From NCBI GenBank assembly GCA_947685225.1, contig CANTUV010000076.1, positions 3,968,001-4,032,000 of the forward strand: 64,000 nucleotides of DNA. The letters run 5' to 3'. This document shows positions 9,929-22,500 of the stretch, piece by piece; positions within the stretch are counted from its first letter, which is position 1, and the number at the start of each line of letters is the position of its first letter. Position numbers and translations under genes: made by a program. A model generated the notes under the pieces. The model saw only the letters and a program-made list of their open reading frames with translations, made no database searches and was not told the DNA's origin. The DNA comes from Garcia nutans. Taxonomy: Eukaryota > Streptophyta > Magnoliopsida > Malpighiales > Euphorbiaceae.

Positions 9929-12900
9929 TATGGCGAGGTGTGGAGACATAGTTTGGTACGAAACGCAGCAAGACGAGCTTTCGAAAGTGATTTTGTGAAA
10001 ATATCAGCTAGCTGTAATGTGGTTGAAATATGCTTTGTGACAAGTGCTCCTTGAGCAACACGCTCTCTCACATAGTGATAGTCGAGTTCAATATGTTTAC
10101 TTCGTGTATGGAACACAGGATTGACTGTTAAAAACAATGCACTAATATTATCAGCTAACAATAGCGGTGGTTGTCGTTGATGAACTTGTAAATCAGACAA
10201 AATGTAACCAAGCCATGTGAGTTCAGCCGCTGTATGAGCCATGGCACGGTACTCAGCCTCCGTACTTGATCGTGCGACCGTTGTCTGTTTCTTGGCACAC
10301 CAAGAAATAATGTTGGTACCTAGAAACGTGCAATATCCTGTTGTGGAGCGCCGCGTCTCCAGACATCCTGCCCAATCAGCATCTGAAAATGCATAAAGAT
10401 CAAGTGAAGTTGTGGAACTTAAATTCAAACCCAAGTGTATTGTCCCTTTCAAATAGCGAAGTATACGTCGAACACATCGCAAATGTGCAATAGTGGGTGA
10501 GTGCATATATTGAGAGACAAAATTGACACTAAAGGACAAGTCTGGTCTAGTTAATGTGAGGTACTGTAATGAACCGACTATGCCACGGTAATATTTAGGA
10601 TCCACTAGCAATTCAGAATTGTTGTCTGGATACGGCTTCATACTCAACGGAGTTAACATTGGCCGACAATCCACCATATCAGCTCGTTCTAAAATGGAAT
10701 AGGCATAGTGGGTTTGGGAAAGGTGAAGACCGTCACTTGTTGGTTTAACTTCAACACCTAAAAAATGGTGAAGCGGTCCTAGGTCCTTCATCGCAAATTC
10801 TGCACTAATAACCTGTATAAAAGATTGAACAAGCACTATAGACGAACCTGTTAAAAGCATATCATCCACATAAATCAAGAGAACCATTATTTCAGAATTT
10901 GTTCGAAAAATAAACAGGGAAGGATCTGCTAAACTACATAAAAACCATAGTCAAGAAGAAACGTACTGAGACGGTCAAACTAGGCTCGCAGAGCCTGCTT
11001 AAGCCCATATAAAGCATGCTGAAGTTTACACACAAATGATAGTTGATGCGGATCATGCAACCCAGGAGGTTGTTCCATATAAATATCTTCAGTAATAGCA
11101 CCATGCAAAAAAGCATTTTTTACATCTAACTGCCGTATAGGCTATTTCCTAACTAAAGCAACAGACAAAACAGTGTGAATAGTACCAGATTTTATTACAG
11201 GAGAGAAAGTTTCGACGTAATCAACCCCCTCTAGCTGAAGAAACCCTTTGGCAACTAGCCGGGCTTTAAGTCGATCTAAAGTCCCATCTGGTTTCAATTT
11301 TGCCTTAAATACCCATTTACACCCTATCACATGCATATCTTCTGTTCGAGGAACTAATTTCCATGTGTTATTTTTATGCAAAGCCTCTAATTCTTCTTTC
11401 ATAGCATTTTTCCAACCTTCATGAGCTAGTGCAGATTTTATTGATTTAGGTTCTTTAGGTACAGTGGTAGACAAAACAACATTCAATGCATATCGCGGAT
11501 TGGGTTTAGTGATGCCTAACTGTGACCGTGTGACCATTTTATGTGTAGGGTGTGAGTTTAACGGATTCATACCTTCTGGCAGTACCACTGCTGCCTGTTC
11601 AACTTCGGTGGATTGAGACTGTAATGCTGGTAATGTCTCTGCCTGCTGGTCCGGTAGTGGTAAAACATTCATTTCTGCTGCTGGTTGTGAAGCAGAAACA
11701 GAGGGTACTGCTGAGTCTGAATGATCATGACATATCTGAGGTTGTTGTTCTTCTAATTGGGTCTGTTGTGTCGTTACTGCAGGCGGTAAGTCTAGCTGTG
11801 GCAGCCCCTGTTGTTCTAGTTCTGTTGGTGCAGAAAGTTCCAACTCGTGTGAAGTAAAACCTGGAGATGCAGTTGAGATTTCTGGTTGTCCATCCTCATA
11901 AGTAAGTGCTGCTGCTGGTGCACATAAGTCTGCATCTGCTACTGAATTTGTGATATCTTGAGTTCCTGAAACTTGCATAACTGACCCAACATCATTAGAA
12001 GAATCATTAGTAGTGAATTTAGTTTTTGTCGATGGTTGAATCCAAGGATCTATAACCTGCACAGCATACACACGATTAGTAGTTGACGATTTAAAAGGAA
12101 ACTCTGTTTCGTCGAAACTAACATGTCTGGAAACAATGATTTTTCTTGTTTTAGGATTATAACATTTATAGCCTTTGTGTTGATCACTGTAACCAATAAA
12201 GACACACATACAAGACTTAGGATCAAATTTATTTTTCTTTGTATCCCAAATGTACGGGTAGCATTTTGATCCAAACACACGTAATGAACTGTAATCAAAA
12301 TTGTAACCATTTAGCATATAAAAAGGAGTTTCATTATTCAAAGATGAAGATGGCAACCTGTTTATTAAAAAGACTGCAGTTTGAAAAGCATCCACCCACA
12401 TAAACAAAGGTAAATGACTATGAAATAACATAGTCATTCCTAACTCTCGTATAATACGGCGACGTCTTTCTACCATTCCTGTTTGTTCGGGTGTATGAGG
12501 ACAAGAGATTTGGTGTTTTATTCCTGTTGCTAAAAAATGAGATGACAGTTTGGTATTAACAAATTCTCCACCCCCATCAGAGTGGAACACCTTAATTTTC
12601 TTACCGAATTGACGTAAAACAAATTTCTCAAAAGCAATAAAGACAACAAAGAAATCATATTTATGTTTTAATGGAATAAACCAACAATACTTTGTAAAAT
12701 CATCAACCAAACAAGCATAATATCTAAATTTAGAAAACGAAAGAATAGGTGCAGGACCCCATAGGTCACAATGAATCTTATCAAAAGCAGCAGAACTAGA
12801 GCTAACAGACGAACTAAAAGGAAATTTACTGAGTTTCCCTAATTGACAACTGTCACACAATGTTCTAACTTGTAAAGAACCTCTAACATCTATCAACTGT

Positions 12901-14354
12901 TTATTATTTAAAAAAGAAATGACTGAAGCTTGTGGATGACCCAGCCGCTGATGCCAAACAGTAGCAGTCCCTGATCTAAAACGGTTCGAAAAATAGGCAT
13001 TGGGTGTACTTGTCAATGTATAAAGACTATGTTTCTTTGGTCCTGTGAGCAGTACCTGTCCCGTTCTCCGATCCTTCACATTAACAGCAACATTAGTAAA
13101 CTCATAATTTACCGGATACTCATCCGTTATTTGACTGACAGACAACAAGTTCTGTTTTAAATCAGGAACAAACAAGATTTCTTGAACAGGCAATTCATGT
13201 TTTTGTTGAATAACAGTAGAACCTACACCACTTATGTCTAATGATGAACCATCACCAATAGCAATAGAATCTAAACCATTATAATTTTTCACAGTTTCTA
13301 ATATTAATTTATTACCTGTCATATGATGAGAGGCTCCAGAGTCTGCAATCCAGTCTGCATCCATGACTCCTTTATCAAGAGTAAGAGCTGCTAAGGCTTG
13401 AGGCAGAGGTTCTTGTGTAGCCTTTGGAATCCACCAGCAAATTTTTGCAATGTGACCAGATTTGCCGCAGTACTGACAGACTTCGTTTTTATACAGCTTA
13501 CGTTCTTCAGTTGTCATTCGACGGTGACCTGCAGGTGGAAATCGGCGTTGAGAACTGGTAGCTCCTTTTGTTGAATTCTGGCTGTGCGATTGCTGCGCTT
13601 GAAACCCTCGACCCTGAGAGTTAAATCCTGTGTGCCGATTTGAATTTGTCTGTGTTTGTTTTTGTTGATTACCATAAAACGCAACATGATTGGAGATTTG
13701 ATCAAACGCTGACTCTGTTTGGCTTGAAAACCAACTGCGTCGTTGATCGTGATTTTTCAACTGAGAGACTAAATCATTGTAGGTAGGGCGTGGTGGTTTG
13801 AGCATTGTGGTGGTGAATGTCTCATATTGGGGTCCTAGGCTAGTGAGGAGGCAAAAGACTTTCTCACTATCTGGAACAATTTTGCCAATTGCAGCAAGAC
13901 TATCGCAGATCTCTTTAAAGAGACGCAAATGTTCTGTAATGTTTCTATTTTCTTCTTTGCGAAAATAGGTTAACTGTTGCCTGAGAGTAAATTCCCTCTC
14001 TTGGGAATCTTGAGCATACGCATCCTTCAAAGCTCCCCACACAGAGAATACTGTTTCAAGGCCAATGACAAGTCCAAGTGATTCTTCACTTAGTGTTCCG
14101 TAGATCCAACCTCGAAGTAGGCGATCCGATTTTTGCCAGGCTTTATATTTCTCTGTAAACTCGAGTTGATAATTTTCAGGCAATGGTGAAGGAGGAGTGG
14201 CTATCTTCTGAGCTTCCGGGAATACTTTTGTGAGATGATCTGTCAACTCTTGACTCTCAGCTAAGCTTAGGACCTGCTCTCTCCATAAAGGGTAATTTGA
14301 TTGTTTGAGTTTCAAAGTGACAAAATTTGACACATTGAGAGTAGCGGAAGCCAT
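9928..14354 (-). pseudogene. Copia element 1 gag-pol polyprotein, disrupted
   Basis: The frame opens at the ATG at 14354 and runs 1070 codons. These cover gag, a CCHC knuckle near residue 291 (CQYCGKSGHIAKIC), protease with DSGASHH near 336, integrase with an HHCC zinc site around 465-505, and a D-D-E core (HCDLWG, HSDGGGE, EQTGMVERR). The start of reverse transcriptase (GCKWVFKAK, RLVAKGF) follows. A TAG at 11142-11144 stands where a tryptophan codon is expected. A second TAG lies at 10980-10982, also at a tryptophan position, and a frameshift follows near 10940. Reverse transcriptase (YVDDMLL) and RNase H (DADWAG, TEAEYRAM, LLADNISA) then continue open to 9928. All three lesions fall within about 200 bp of pol. 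No functional polyprotein can be made. Lineage is uncertain; the short LTR fits Ale-type Copia. Confidence 0.93.
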
Positions 14355-14376
14355 TGAGCGTGTTTGATCTCTAGAT

Positions 14377-14388
14377 GCTCTGATACCA
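14377..14388 (-). other. Copia element 1 primer-binding site
   Basis: TGGTATCAGAGC on the minus strand, complementary to the 3' end of plant initiator tRNA-Met. It starts immediately at the LTR edge. Confidence 0.9.
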
Positions 14389-14718
14389 AAACGAAATTAG
14401 GAGAAGGAAAGGATAAAGTTTGAATAAACTTTTATTACTTTTCCACACTTACTAATAGTTATGTAGTCCTTCGTTTAAATAGACTACTTACAACTAATTT
14501 AAGAAAAATAATACACGAGATCCTGAACTTCCTATCACTAAGTAACAGAACAGATCACTCTCAAAGCCCTTGTCACTTGACTCATTCAACCAATAATTAG
14601 TTACAGATTGTATTTGCTGAAATATAGACCTACCTTATCTCTCCAGGCTCAAACCTTGCTATGTACCCTTATCACTCCAAAAGGGGAAGAGACAGCCTTA
14701 TTACTCCTATAGTTAATA
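14389..14718 (-). repeat. Copia element 1, 5' LTR
   Basis: 330 bp. It contains promoter and poly(A) functions in such elements, although no TATA box is certain here. It is followed by the target duplication AAATA. Confidence 0.95.
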
Positions 14719-14904
14719 AAATATGCTTCTATGAAACTATTATAATTCATGTGTTTGTATTTTTTTTTCTTTTTGGATTATATATGTGCATCGTTGGATT
14801 GCAATCTAGAAATTTTGAAAAGAAATGCAAGTATGATTTTTTATTGATATAATCATTTTCCTTACATGAGACTAAAGATATAGACGCAGGCTCCCTAGAC
14901 TAGT

Positions 14905-15446
14905 TGTGACGAAATAAGAGTCAAAAACAAAACCCTAACAGAAATCGCCACATACCAGAACACAAACAAGCATGAAACCAAACAAACAAACAGAGTCGTT
15001 TTACTTGGTTCACCTTTACACACAGTAAAGGCTACATCCAAGGCGAGGAGACGAACCCCTCAGTCAATCCCTTAGAAACTTAGAATCGGCAGAAACTGTT
15101 ACAAGCCAAAGTCTCAGATCGTTTATCTCTTTCTCTCTCTCTACAAACTGTTAAGCTCACCTCTCTTATAAAATCACAGAGAAACAGACTTCAAACAGAT
15201 CAAGAAAGGAAAAAACTCAGTACAGAGAACCAGAGAAGGAAAAACAAAAGAATACTCTAGAACGCACTGACGGCCGAGAGAGAGAGAGCAAAATTACACA
15301 GAACCCTTATAACAAGGGTATTTATATCAACCCTAAACCCGTGCACAGTGAATCCACACAAGACAACACTGCACACACAAAACGCACCGTTTCAAATAAG
15401 AGGAAAAGATTCATCACAGGTGACTTTGAGTCACTTAAGACCCACA
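14905..15446 (-). repeat. Copia element 2, 3' LTR
   Basis: 542 bp, starting TGTGACG and ending GACCCACA on the plus strand. It differs from the other LTR at the 'cacatacc/cacacacc', 'ctctttctc/ctctctctc' and 'cacaagac/cacgagac' sites. Confidence 0.95.
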
Positions 15447-15460
15447 ATCTCCACCTTGAC
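15447..15460 (-). other. Copia element 2 polypurine tract
   Basis: GTCAAGGTGGAGAT on the coding strand, immediately before the 3' LTR. Confidence 0.75.
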
Positions 15461-15532
15461 TCCAAGTCTCCAAAAGGGAATGACATTGGGAAATGTCTCT
15501 TCACGGGTAATCACCACTCAGAAACATAACTT

Positions 15533-18500
15533 TTAAGCTTTCAAAACTCCAAGCATACCCAAGGCATCCTGAAATTTTGAAACAGAAACAGGTTTAGTCA
15601 TAATATCAGCTGGATTAATATCAGTATGAATTTTTTCAACACTTACCTCACCTTTTGCAATTACATTTCTTATAAAATGCAACCTAACATCTATATGCTT
15701 TGTTCTTTCATGAAACATATTATTTCTGCTCAAATGTATAGCACTTTGAGAATCACAAAACACATAAACCTTACCATTCAGAAGACCCAATTCTGCAACT
15801 ATACCTTTTAGCCAAATGGCTTCTTTAATTGCCTCAGTCAAGGCAATATACTCAGCTTCAGTTGTAGATAAAGCTACAATATGCTGCAAGCTGCTTTTCC
15901 AACTTACAATATTATTAGCAAAGGTAAAACAATAGCCTGATAAGGATCTTCTTTTATCAAGATCTGCTGCAAAGTCAGAATCACAGAATCCAGCAATATC
16001 ATACACATTACAGTCAGACTTTTTAAACAACAAGCCAACATTACTTGACCCTTTAAGATACCTAGACAACCATTTAACAGCTGACCAGTGTTCTTTACAA
16101 GGGTTAGACATGAATCTACTAACCAGGCTCACCCCATAGGCTAAATCAGGTCGTGTACAGACCATAGCATACATAAGACTTCCTACCACATTCTGATATG
16201 GAACACCTGACATGTAGCTTGATTCAGTCAAGTTCAAAGGTTTAATAATTGAATACAGCTTAAAATGAGCACCAATAGGAGTAGAAACAATTTTTCCCTT
16301 ATTTAAATCAAAAGTTTCAAGAAATTTCAGTATGTAATCCTTTTGATTTAAAAACAATGTTCCTTTATTTCTATTTCTCTCTATGTTCATGCCTAATATC
16401 CTTTTAGCAGGACCAAGATCCTTCATGTCAAATTCAGTATTAAGCATACCTTTCAACTTAACAATCTCATTCATATTCTTGCATGCAATTAACATGTCAT
16501 CAACATAGAGAAGCAAGTATACATACACATTTTCAGACACAACAGAATAGTACACACAAGGGTCAAAACTACTTCTTTTAAAATTATGACTAAGCATAAA
16601 ATCATCAAATCTTTTATACCACTGCCTAGGGGACTGTTTAAGACCATACAAGGATTTTAATAACAAACACACATGGCTTTCCTTACCTTTTTCAACAAAA
16701 CCATCAGGCTGTGAATATACAGCTCTTCCTCCAGATTACCATGGAGAAAGGCAGTTTTAACATCCAACTGTTCTAGCTCAAGGTCAAGCAAAGCAGTAAT
16801 TGTTAATAGCAGTCTAATGGAAACATGTTTCACAACAGGACTAAATACCTCATTGTAATCTATACCTTCTCTTTGAGAGAAACCCTTAGCAACTAACCTG
16901 GCCTTGAATCTTTCCTTCTCAAGACCAGGAATAGGTGGTTTTCTCTTAAAGATCCACTTACATTTAATGATCTTTCTGTCAAATGGTTTAGGTACTAATT
17001 TCCAGGTCTGATTCTTCCTAAGGGAAGACATTTCTTCTTCCATTGCCCTTTTCCACTTATCCCAGTATATACTCTGCTTTGCACCTTTGTAATCAAGAGG
17101 TTCATCTTCTTCAACAGCAGCTGCAGTAACTAGAGCAAAGGAGGTTAGTTCTGAATTAACAACATTGTAAGAGTAATCCTCAAACCTGACTGGTCTTCTG
17201 ATCTGTCTCCTCTGTCTATCTCTTGCTAACTGGTAGTTATCTAGTTCAGGATCAGGAACCTGTTCAGGTTGTTCCTCTTCAAGATCAGATTCATCTGATC
17301 TATCCTGTGGTTGTATATCTATCTCTGCACCTGCATTAATTACTTGAGGTGGATTTTGATCAGTTTGTACAAACCTGTCTAGCTCCACCTCAATTTGAGA
17401 CTTCTCTAATTGTACCTCAGATTTGAACTCCTGCATGTTAGTACTAGGAAACAATAATTCATTGAATGTAACATTTCTACTAACAGCAACCTTATTTTCC
17501 TTTGGTAACCACACTTTATACCCCTTGATCCCACTGGGATAACCTAAAAATATGCATTTCTTAGCTCTAGGATCAAGTTTGCTTTGTGTATCATGAATAT
17601 AAGCTATACATCCAAATACCCTCAAGTGTGTGTAGGTTATAGGTTTATTACTCCAAGCCTCATTAGGACATTTCAAACTCAGAACAGATGTTGGAGATCT
17701 ATTGATTAAGTAGCAGGCAGTATGTGCTGCCTCAGCCTAGAATTTGGTACTTAAGCTTGATTCAACAAGCATGCATCTGACCTTATTTAAAATAGTCCTA
17801 TTGTACCTTTCAGCTACTCCATTTTGCTGTGGAGTATAGGTACATGTCCTATGTCTAAGGATCCCATTTGTTTTACAGAAGTCATTGAACTGTTGATTTA
17901 CAAATTCAAGCCCATTGTCAGTCCTAAGTACTTTAATCTTCTTATCCTTTAAGTTTTCAACTAAAAGCTTCCATTCACATAAAGTTTTAAACACATCATG
18001 TTTGTTCTTTAGGAAATAGATCCATACTTTCCTAGAAAAGTCATCTATGAATGTTACAAAGTACTGTGAACCTGACAAAGACATGGGAACATAGGTAGAA
18101 CCCCACAAATCACTGTGTACATATTCCAAACACTCTTTAGCTCTATAGCTTGATGATGTGAAGCTGTGTTTGTGTGATTTACCTAAAATACAACCTTCAC
18201 AGGAATCTGGTTTCACAAACTGTGTGATTTCCAGATTTCCCTTCCTACTTAGGTGTTCTAAGGCTTTAAACCCTATATGACCTAACCTTTTATGCCAAAG
18301 AACTGTGTCACTTGCTGCTGACACAGTAGCATTAACAGTGCCAGTAGCAACTCTGCCATCTAAGTGATATAATCTATTTACTCTATGACCAGTTAACATA
18401 CATTTGTCCCCTTTGAATACTCTCAGAACCCCATCTTTTGCAGTATGATATAGACCTTTTTCTTCTAAGAACCCTAAGGAAATGAGATTTCTCCTAAGGT

Positions 18501-19590
18501 CTGGAATGTGCCTAACCTGCCCTAGTTCTATTTGCCTCCCATCATCTAACAGTAGCCTCACAGTGCCTATACCAATAACATTACAGGAAGAATTATTACC
18601 CATTAGAACATTGGAACCAGTTAAACTATTATAACTGGAGAACCAATCCCTGTTAGGGGTCATATGATATGAACAAGCTGAATCTAGTATCCAGACTTCA
18701 GTATTTTTTGTACTAGTTATAGTTAGAGCTTCAATATCATCATCCTGAGATGATGTATTGACTGCTCCAACCTCACCACTACTCTGCCCTAATTTTTCTA
18801 ACCTTTTCCTGCAAAATCTTCTAATGTGACCTTTCTTTTTACAATAATAACAAATTCTTTCAAACTTAGAACTATTGTTATTATTTTGACTAGTTACACT
18901 ACTAGATTGAGCACTGTTATTAGTTTGGTTAGGCTTACCATTTCCAGATTTGAACCTATCTTTTTTCTTTTTGATTTTAGGTTTCTCCTTAATTACTAGA
19001 CTCTCTGACTTACTGTTCTTTTCACTGTTTTTCATCTCCAATTCCCTAAGCTTCAAAGCATTCGTAATATCTTCAACTTCTATAGTAGTTCTACCATACT
19101 TTAAAGCATCTTTTACATTCTGAAAGTTTTCTGGTATAGAGTTAAGTAATATTATAGACTGGTTTTCATTACTTAACTCTTCACCATTGTCAGCCAGCTC
19201 TAGCACAAGTTTTTGAAAATTGTCACAGTTATCATCAACAGATTTTAAAGGGTCCATTTTAAAACTAAATATCTGTTCTTTCAAATAGGCAGTTCTTGAC
19301 ACAGATTTAACCAGATATAAAGAATTCAATTTATTCCAGAGTTCAGGAGCAGTCTGTATACCTCTAACCTTTCTGAGCACTGCATCAGAAAGGTTAAGTA
19401 CTATTGTACTGTACGCAAGATCCATCATATCTTGCTTATCATCCGCACTGAGAGTCTCAGGCAATGATTCGATGCCACTAAGTGCTCTTTTGCACTTCTG
19501 TTGTACCAGGATCGCGGTCATTTTCTCTTTCCAGATGGTAAAATCGGCTTTACCATCAAATTTTTCTACGTTTATCTTGGCAAAAGACAT
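15533..19590 (-). pseudogene. Copia element 2 gag-pol polyprotein, disrupted
   Basis: The reading frame starts at the ATG at 19590 (MSFAKINVEKFDG). It contains gag, a CCHC knuckle (CYYCKKKGHIRRFC, near residue 248), protease (DSACSYHM, near 303) and an HHCC integrase zinc site (about 430-465). The integrase core has HSDLWG, RTDNGLE and QQNGVAERY. A TAG at 17737-17739 replaces an expected tryptophan codon. The same frame then runs through the first half of reverse transcriptase (KCKWIFKRK, RLVAKGF, LDVKTAFLHG). Near 16710 one base is missing and the frame shifts. The second half (LYGLKQSPRQWYKR, YVDDML, RNase H DSDFAADLDKRRS, TEAEYIAL) is open to 15533. The polyprotein is therefore broken in two places. 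Confidence 0.93.
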
Positions 19591-19834
19591 GCTTCACAAA
19601 CTTAGGGTTTTTCCAAGAGGGCCTCTGTTCACTTCCTTTTTGATCGATCTTTCCTGTCACAAAAACAAACAACAACAGTACCAGATCTAAACAGAAAACA
19701 AGGAAAGAAACTCGATCTTTTACGAAACAGACACTCTTAACCAAACAGTAACCCTAAAACAGATAAACAAGAAATCAAAGAGAAAATTTAACAGAAAGGA
19801 AGGAGACCACCTGTTCGATCTTCTTCTGATGAAG

Positions 19835-19846
19835 GCTCTGATACCA
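19835..19846 (-). other. Copia element 2 primer-binding site
   Basis: TGGTATCAGAGC on the minus strand, a match to initiator tRNA-Met. About 245 bases of leader separate it from the gag start. Confidence 0.9.
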
Positions 19847-19848
19847 CT

Positions 19849-20390
19849 TGTGACGAAATAAGAGTCAAAAACAAAACCCTAACAGAAATCGCCACACACC
19901 AGAACACAAACAAGCATGAAACCAAACAAACAAACAGAGTCGTTTTACTTGGTTCACCTTTACACACAGTAAAGGCTACATCCAAGGCGAGGAGACGAAC
20001 CCCTCAGTCAATCCCTTAGAAACTTAGAATCGGCAGAAACTGTTACAAGCCAAAGTCTCAGATCGTTTATCTCTCTCTCTCTCTCTACAAACTGTTAAGC
20101 TCACCTCTCTTATAAAATCACAGAGAAACAGACTTCAAACAGATCAAGAAAGGAAAAAACTCAGTACAGAGAACCAGAGAAGGAAAAACAAAAGAATACT
20201 CTAGAACGCACTGACGGCCGAGAGAGAGAGAGCAAAATTACACAGAACCCTTATAACAAGGGTATTTATATCAACCCTAAACCCGTGCACAGTGAATCCA
20301 CACGAGACAACACTGCACACACAAAACGCACCGTTTCAAATAAGAGGAAAAGATTCATCACAGGTGACTTTGAGTCACTTAAGACCCACA
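19849..20390 (-). repeat. Copia element 2, 5' LTR
   Basis: 542 bp. It contains a CT-rich microsatellite and ends at the target duplication CTAGT. Confidence 0.95.
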
Positions 20391-20559
20391 CTAGTCGATA
20401 GTTAATGCGGGTCAACAGGAATAAGAAATTGGACACGCCACAAACCAGGAAGCTGCTTAGCTTTAATTTCAAGCTGAACACCAATAGCAAGAGCAGCTTT
20501 CTTCAAACATTGAAAGAGCTCTTTGCGAGCTTGCTTGGTATTATTAGTTTGATTGGCTA

Positions 20560-21190
20560 GGGATTTTTACTAAAATATGGCAGAAGTCTCTTTTTTTTTT
20601 TTATCAAAATATAAGATTTTCTGTCATGTTTATTTAAATATAATAGTCAAAATTACAAACATAAATTTTAATTTTTGATTTTTGATTTTTTTTTATTTTT
20701 TAATAAAATTTGGCTAAACTGAAATTTAAATCAAAATTAGTGGTCAAACAGAAATTTTGAGTTTCGATTTGGCCACCATAATAATAATAATATTGATCCC
20801 AAATAATTAAAATTAATAAAAATACTAATTAATAATTAATAATAATAACATAACTATAATTAATAATCAATAATTAATACTATTAATAATTATATATAAT
20901 TGATAATTATATAATTATAATTAATAACATAATTAATAATAACAATAATTAATAATTATTTTGGGCCCAAATATAATTAATAATAATATAATTACAATAA
21001 ATAATATATAATTAATAATTATATAATTAATAATAACAATAAATAATAATTATGTTGGGCCAAAATAATTAACAATTATATTTAGGCCCAAATATAATTA
21101 CAATTAATAAATATATAATTAGTTATGTAATTATTAATTATAATTATATTATTATTAATCATGTTATTATTAATTTTAATTGTTTTGGCC

Positions 21191-21272
<82 letters not shown>

Positions 21273-21325
21273 ATGGTGATCAAATCCAAACTCTAAGTTT
21301 CCTTCCACATTTTAGTAAAAGTCCA
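20560..21325. mobile_element. Mutator-like non-autonomous element inserted in LTP pseudogene
   Basis: Terminal inverted repeats of about 26 bp: GGGATTTTTACTAAAATATG at 20560 and, reversed from 21325, TGGACTTTTACTAAAATGTG. The flanking 9-mers GATTGGCTA (20551-20559) and GGTTGGCTA (21326-21334) form a target duplication with one mismatch. The length of 9 bp is typical of the Mutator superfamily. The 766-bp interior is AT-rich and non-coding, with recurring GGGCCC/TTGGGCC motifs near 20964, 21055 and 21084 and a long ATT array. It interrupts the LTP homology exactly at the duplicated 9-mer. Confidence 0.85.
21191..21271. repeat. (ATT)n microsatellite, about 27 units
   Basis: An uninterrupted trinucleotide run of about 81 bp inside the Mutator-like element. 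It is probably length-polymorphic. Confidence 0.97.
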
Positions 21326-21485
21326 GGTTGGCTACTGATTGTAAACCCGAACAGCAATAGGCAATTGGTGATGGGTTAATGCCTGCCAAGAAAGAAATGC
21401 GTGGCGCCATTAATATTTGCACTACTAAGAAGCAAAAGCACTGACCCAAACGCCCAAAACTCCAACATATCACCTTGTTTGCCAT

Positions 21486-22500
21486 TTCTTTTACATACAA
21501 ATGTGTGATTTGCTTAATAATACTAAATTTTATTGTTTGATGATGCATAATAGCATGACTAGTTGCTCTATTTACGAGTTCATTTTAGTCTAATGATAAT
21601 CATCATAACGGGTCTAATTAGATGGATTTTTCCTCTTATTTTTGGTGTATTTATAAATATAGGTAAAAACTTATTAGATATTCAAGTCCAACACTCACTA
21701 ATACAAAATCATAATTATTATGAACATAGTCAAATTTTCATATCATATCGGTCTTTTTTTTTAATCATAATCAATTTGTCAAACTCCTACCTCAAAGCAT
21801 TTTGATTTATTTTAAGAGACATTTTCACAAATATTCTAAAAAATAAAATTATTTAAAATATACCTATTTTTCATTTTTTTATTTCAACTTTTAATTTCAA
21901 AAATATTCCATTATTGAGATACATGTTGAGTGTACATCTAGTATATTAAAGCTATTCTTTATTTTCAAAGATATATAAAAATTGCGAAATATTTTTGAAA
22001 AACAATTTAAAAAGTAATGTATAATGTGATTTTCTCTTGATAAAGGGTCTTGTGCAGAAATTAGTGAAATTGCACGGAGAAAAATTATTAAAATAGCAGG
22101 ATTGAAATCTAAGAAAAGTTGAGAGGGAACACACAAATAAGATTTCATAGATATATAATCATTGTCCATACATGCCTAATCAAATTAGCATACAAGTAGC
22201 CAATTAATTAATGTAGCAATTTATTCAATACTGAGACATGGTGCAACATACCCTTTAGGCAATTCCCCCAATGGATGAAAGCCTGCAAAACACAAACCAA
22301 AAAACAATCAAAGCCAAGAAACTAATAACTAAATTTTGTAATAGATACCCATATATGAAATTTCAAGGAAAAAAAAAGTCAATGAGCTTTCATTCAATAA
22401 GTATATATTGAAGCTGTCTTTATACATGAATTTGCAAATTTAAATGGCAAAGTTCAGATCCAAAATAACAAAAATTCAAGTGGGAAAAAAGAAACGAAAA
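21486..22500. other. Intergenic DNA between LTP paralogues
   Basis: The first 100 bases are the decayed promoter of the LTP relic; its TATA position reads CGTAAATA near 21569. The rest is AT-rich. It includes the 3' flank of the intact LTP gene. A splice-acceptor-like 'ttttgcag' (minus, near 22285) is visible but has no matching donor. No other gene is seen. Confidence 0.6.

Larger units (their letters stand above)
9586..14718 (-). mobile_element. Copia element 1: full-length LTR retrotransposon, young, defective
   Basis: 5133 bp bounded by 330-bp LTRs and a 5-bp target duplication AAATA (9581-9585 and 14719-14723). A tRNA-Met-type primer-binding site TGGTATCAGAGC lies at 14377-14388 (minus) next to the 5' LTR, and a polypurine tract (TTTGAGGGGGGA) lies beside the 3' LTR. 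Domain order is gag, protease, integrase, reverse transcriptase, RNase H, the Copia order. By eye the LTRs differ at a single base (9720 T versus 14523 C), so insertion was recent. LTR ends on the coding strand are TATTAAC...CGTTT instead of TG...CA. The pol part is broken. Confidence 0.95.
14905..20390 (-). mobile_element. Copia element 2: full-length LTR retrotransposon, young, defective
   Basis: 5486 bp between target duplications CTAGT (14900-14904 and 20391-20395). LTRs of 542 bp begin TGTGGGTC and end CGTCACA on the coding strand. By eye they differ at three bases. The primer-binding site TGGTATCAGAGC is at 19835-19846, two bases from the LTR, and the polypurine tract is at 15447-15460. 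The domain order is Copia, and protein features fit the Tork/Tnt1-like group. It inserted at the 3' end of a lipid-transfer-protein relic. Confidence 0.95.
20402..21485 (-). pseudogene. Non-specific lipid transfer protein pseudogene, split by a transposon
   Basis: The 5' part (about 21326-21485) begins with an ATG at 21485. It shows a hydrophobic leader-like stretch, then INPSPIAYCCSGLQSVAN. The 3' part (20402-20559) reads ANQTNNTKQARKELFQCLKK, an A-rich helix, then LPGLWRVQFLIPVDPH and TAA. Together these follow the nsLTP pattern CC-x-R-x-C-x-C-x-LP-x-C. However, two cysteines are replaced (LFQC for LCQC, LWRV for a C-x-V motif) and the cysteine region before CC is frameshifted. A 766-bp Mutator-like element sits between the two parts, and Copia element 2 inserted 7 bp past the stop. 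Its upstream sequence resembles that of the intact gene at 22501, so the two are tandem duplicates. A product is not expected. Confidence 0.85.

Noticed and set aside
21161..21379. Frame with a long tyrosine run
   Set aside because: It is produced by the ATT microsatellite and runs into the LTP relic; it is not a protein.
22235..22290. Second exon of the LTP gene behind a 'ttttgcag' acceptor
   Set aside because: No usable donor is found between the last cysteine and the stop codon, so the single-exon model is kept.
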